From contig JAHDKT010000002.1 in assembly GCA_018436725.1 (NCBI GenBank), positions 20,013 through 84,012 of the forward strand: DNA of 64,000 nt. Reading direction: 5' to 3'. The position numbers and the translations under genes were made by a program. Source of the DNA: Synergistaceae bacterium. GTDB lineage: Bacteria > Synergistota > Synergistia > Synergistales > Aminobacteriaceae. Every line of letters starts with the position of its first letter. Position 1 is the first letter of the stretch. Below, one piece after another: positions 62,573 to 64,000 of this stretch. The notes under the pieces were generated by a model. The model did not search any database and had not been told where the DNA came from. It saw only the letters and a program-made list of their open reading frames with translations.

Positions 62573-63673
62573 TCAATGAATATTGCAAAATTTCGAAAGA
62601 GAAAGAACAGGGCCGTTTATGCTTTTTTTTTGCGTGACAAGGTTGCTGAGGTACAACATGCCCTTGGGAGTAAGGCGCCATAGGATTTTTTTCGAGTCAG
62701 TCAATTGGGGTCGCTCTGAGAACTCTTCAATAAGACCAAGCGTAAGAAACTGAATTTTGATGATGACAAATGTGTCCGGATGCAAAGAAATAGAGGTTAA
62801 GCGAGTTCCCTCAGATTCATGGTGCTCCTGTAATTCTTCGATATATTCTGCATCTTTTCGTTGGCAGAGTTTTGCCATTTGATTTTTAGAAGTGATCACC
62901 GGCAAAGGAACGGTCAGACAAGAAGCCATGGCTAAGAAAATCTCATCCCATGTGAAGGTGATCTGGCGTTCTATTTTTTTAAAGCCCTTCTCGCCGTAAC
63001 GCCTAAGAGCCGAAGAGTTAAAATTCACTATATAGGTCAGAGTGAATGACGATTCACCAAAAGCGAGGTCATTGTCGTCGAGAGGAGATGTCTTGAACTT
63101 TTCCAGTTGGTCTTGAAGGTTCTCTACTTTGGATTGAAGACGCATTATCTCGCTCTTCGCCTCGTCTGAAATTTGATCGGCCCTGACCCAACCGATGGTC
63201 GGATGTGTTTTTTTGAGCTGGCTTATGCTACGACTTACGACACCGGACAGATCATAGGGGTTGCGCCATGTTTTGTAGTGCCTATCTTTCTTCACGCATT
63301 CAATGAATGCATCAAGCTTTTTCCTTTTTTGTTCGTCTTGGTCTGTCTTTCCGACTGGAATCGCTACGGGATTTTCTGGAAGAAAAACGATATGAGGCTT
63401 TTTTTGTTCCACAGCGTATCGATACTCCCTTTCAGTATAGCCGATCCCGTCCGATGCAACGGAACCATACCTCCCGCCGACGATCAACACATAATAATCG
63501 CATTCTTCGATGACTCTTTTGATCAAAGACCAAGAATCTTCGTCCGCTGCAGGGAACAGCTCCATTGCGGTTGGTATGCAGTCTATCTCTAGAAGAGCTT
63601 TCATAACCTCGTTTCGTTCTTCTTTGAGATCCTCGTAGGTACTACTAACAAAGACTTGATATCGCTTATCCAC
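62573..63673 (-). CDS. DUF4062-domain protein
   Basis: A 366-aa protein that begins with the DUF4062 signature (YQVFVSSTYEDLKEERNEV, then IEECDYYVLIVGGRYGS and YTEREYRYAVEQKKPHIVFL), a TIR-like alpha/beta fold found at the front of STAND/NLR-like and other defence-associated proteins. A coiled coil (about 168-193) and an unrecognised C-terminal region (205-366) follow; there is no NTPase module. GTG start at 63673 with AAGGAG. Base and codon use are AT-richer than the rest of the window, so recent transfer is likely. Phage-defence or conflict function is inferred from the family, not shown. Confidence 0.82.
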   Translation of the reverse strand: MDKRYQVFVSSTYEDLKEERNEVMKALLEIDCIPTAMELFPAADEDSWSLIKRVIEECDYYVLIVGGRYGSVASDGIGYTEREYRYAVEQKKPHIVFLPENPVAIPVGKTDQDEQKRKKLDAFIECVKKDRHYKTWRNPYDLSGVVSRSISQLKKTHPTIGWVRADQISDEAKSEIMRLQSKVENLQDQLEKFKTSPLDDNDLAFGESSFTLTYIVNFNSSALRRYGEKGFKKIERQITFTWDEIFLAMASCLTVPLPVITSKNQMAKLCQRKDAEYIEELQEHHESEGTRLTSISLHPDTFVIIKIQFLTLGLIEEFSERPQLTDSKKILWRLTPKGMLYLSNLVTQKKSINGPVLSLSKFCNIH

Positions 63674-63865
63674 GGGGACAGCTCCTTATTCCGGGAATTG
63701 GAGTTTTGCAACAATATTAAAACATCGCTCATTATATATCACCCGGAGAAAGAAAGAAACGCAATACGAAAGGATGACGCCGGTTTAGTGTAGAGATTTG
63801 GATTGAAGGGGAAGCTTAGGTCATGACCCATCGAGAAAAACATGGTTACATGAAACCGATGTCAA
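63674..63865. other. Upstream region of the DUF4062 gene
   Basis: AT-rich, no gene. On the minus strand a TATAAT-like -10 (63731-63736) could serve the DUF4062 gene; no convincing -35. Confidence 0.35.
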
Positions 63866-63930
63866 GGGACAGCGAAAATGTCACCTCTAAAGGTCGAAAA
63901 CGGGACAGGGAAAATGTCACTCCCCTGTCC
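63866..63930. repeat. Transposon-end-like tandem repeats
   Basis: GGGACAGCGAAAATGTCACC (63866-63885) and GGGACAGGGAAAATGTCACT (63902-63921) are 18 of 20 identical, 36 bases apart, and the second folds with a following CCCTGTCC (8-bp inverted repeat). The same unit occurs at 50243. Multiple short direct repeats at an end are typical of IS21-type elements; any transposase would lie beyond the window. Confidence 0.55.
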
Positions 63931-64000
63931 TTTGTTCTTATGAAACCCGAACGCCGCGAATACTCCCGAAACAATCGCCGTCGCCCTCCACCATCGGATC
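63931..64000. other. Right edge, no feature
   Basis: No gene start or motif is recognisable in the last 70 bases; this may be the inside or the outer flank of a mobile element. Confidence 0.3.

Overview
The window looks like chromosomal DNA of a member of the Synergistota: an asaccharolytic, amino-acid- and peptide-using anaerobe. The sequence itself gives the pointers. One secreted protein ends in a Gly-Gly-Gly-Cys stretch, a Leu-rich helix and a basic tail, as in the Synergist-CTERM sorting signal. There is a class I type hydroxylamine reductase (Hcp), TRAP and Dpp transporters take up much of the space, and base composition is high-GC throughout except at the far right. Genes are dense, operons are tightly packed with many 4-bp ATGA overlaps, and GTG and TTG starts are common. 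I see no rRNA, tRNA or CRISPR array.

Layout. 0-7 kb: a diguanylate cyclase, a chemoreceptor with an amino-acid-type Cache sensor, and a secreted beta-helix protein. 7-14.2 kb (minus strand): a seven-gene operon with a one-ATPase, CUT2-like ABC importer, a signal-less binding-protein homologue, a PPC/DUF296 protein, an ECF S-component and a single polypeptide fusing EcfT with two ECF ATPases. 14.5-16.6 kb: a type IV pilin-like protein, a 50-aa protein and a second diguanylate cyclase. 17-18.3 kb: a YedE/TusA-like pair (selenium or sulfur handling). 18.5-27.6 kb: an eight-gene operon of a Dpp-type peptide importer, two C45 Ntn-hydrolases and a MATE exporter, with a divergent LysR regulator. 29-32.4 kb: a CGGC-domain gene and an Rrf2-ferredoxin-Hcp operon. 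32.5-37.5 kb: MurP/MurQ, a soluble hybrid histidine kinase and a cupin. 37.5-40.4 kb: TrkA-TrkH. 40.6-44 kb: a cysteine-desulfurase-like enzyme and a MASE3 hybrid kinase whose H-box is broken by a short insertion. 44-50.2 kb: an N-acyl-D-amino-acid deacylase/TRAP/regulator operon. 50.7-59.2 kb: a CdaR/PucR-type regulator, an EamA permease, an M20 homologue with a destroyed metal site, a nitrilase, a creatininase homologue and a second TRAP transporter. 59.3-62.3 kb: a MATE exporter, an AraC/GyrI regulator and a toxin-antitoxin pair. 62.5-64 kb: an AT-richer accessory end with a DUF4062 gene and transposon-end-like repeats.

Functionally, most of the window imports small nitrogenous compounds (peptides, acylated D-amino acids, unknown amides, MurNAc), hydrolyses them in the cytoplasm, and exports or senses the products. 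Local regulators (LysR, AraC, Rrf2, CdaR-like and a novel-looking HTH protein) and c-di-GMP/histidine-kinase proteins surround these transport operons. The points most worth a second look are the asymmetric ATP sites of the fused ECF protein and its operon, the peptide-importer/C45/MATE operon, the metal-site-dead M20 protein, the H-box insertion, and an identical 11-bp operator-like word in two promoters.
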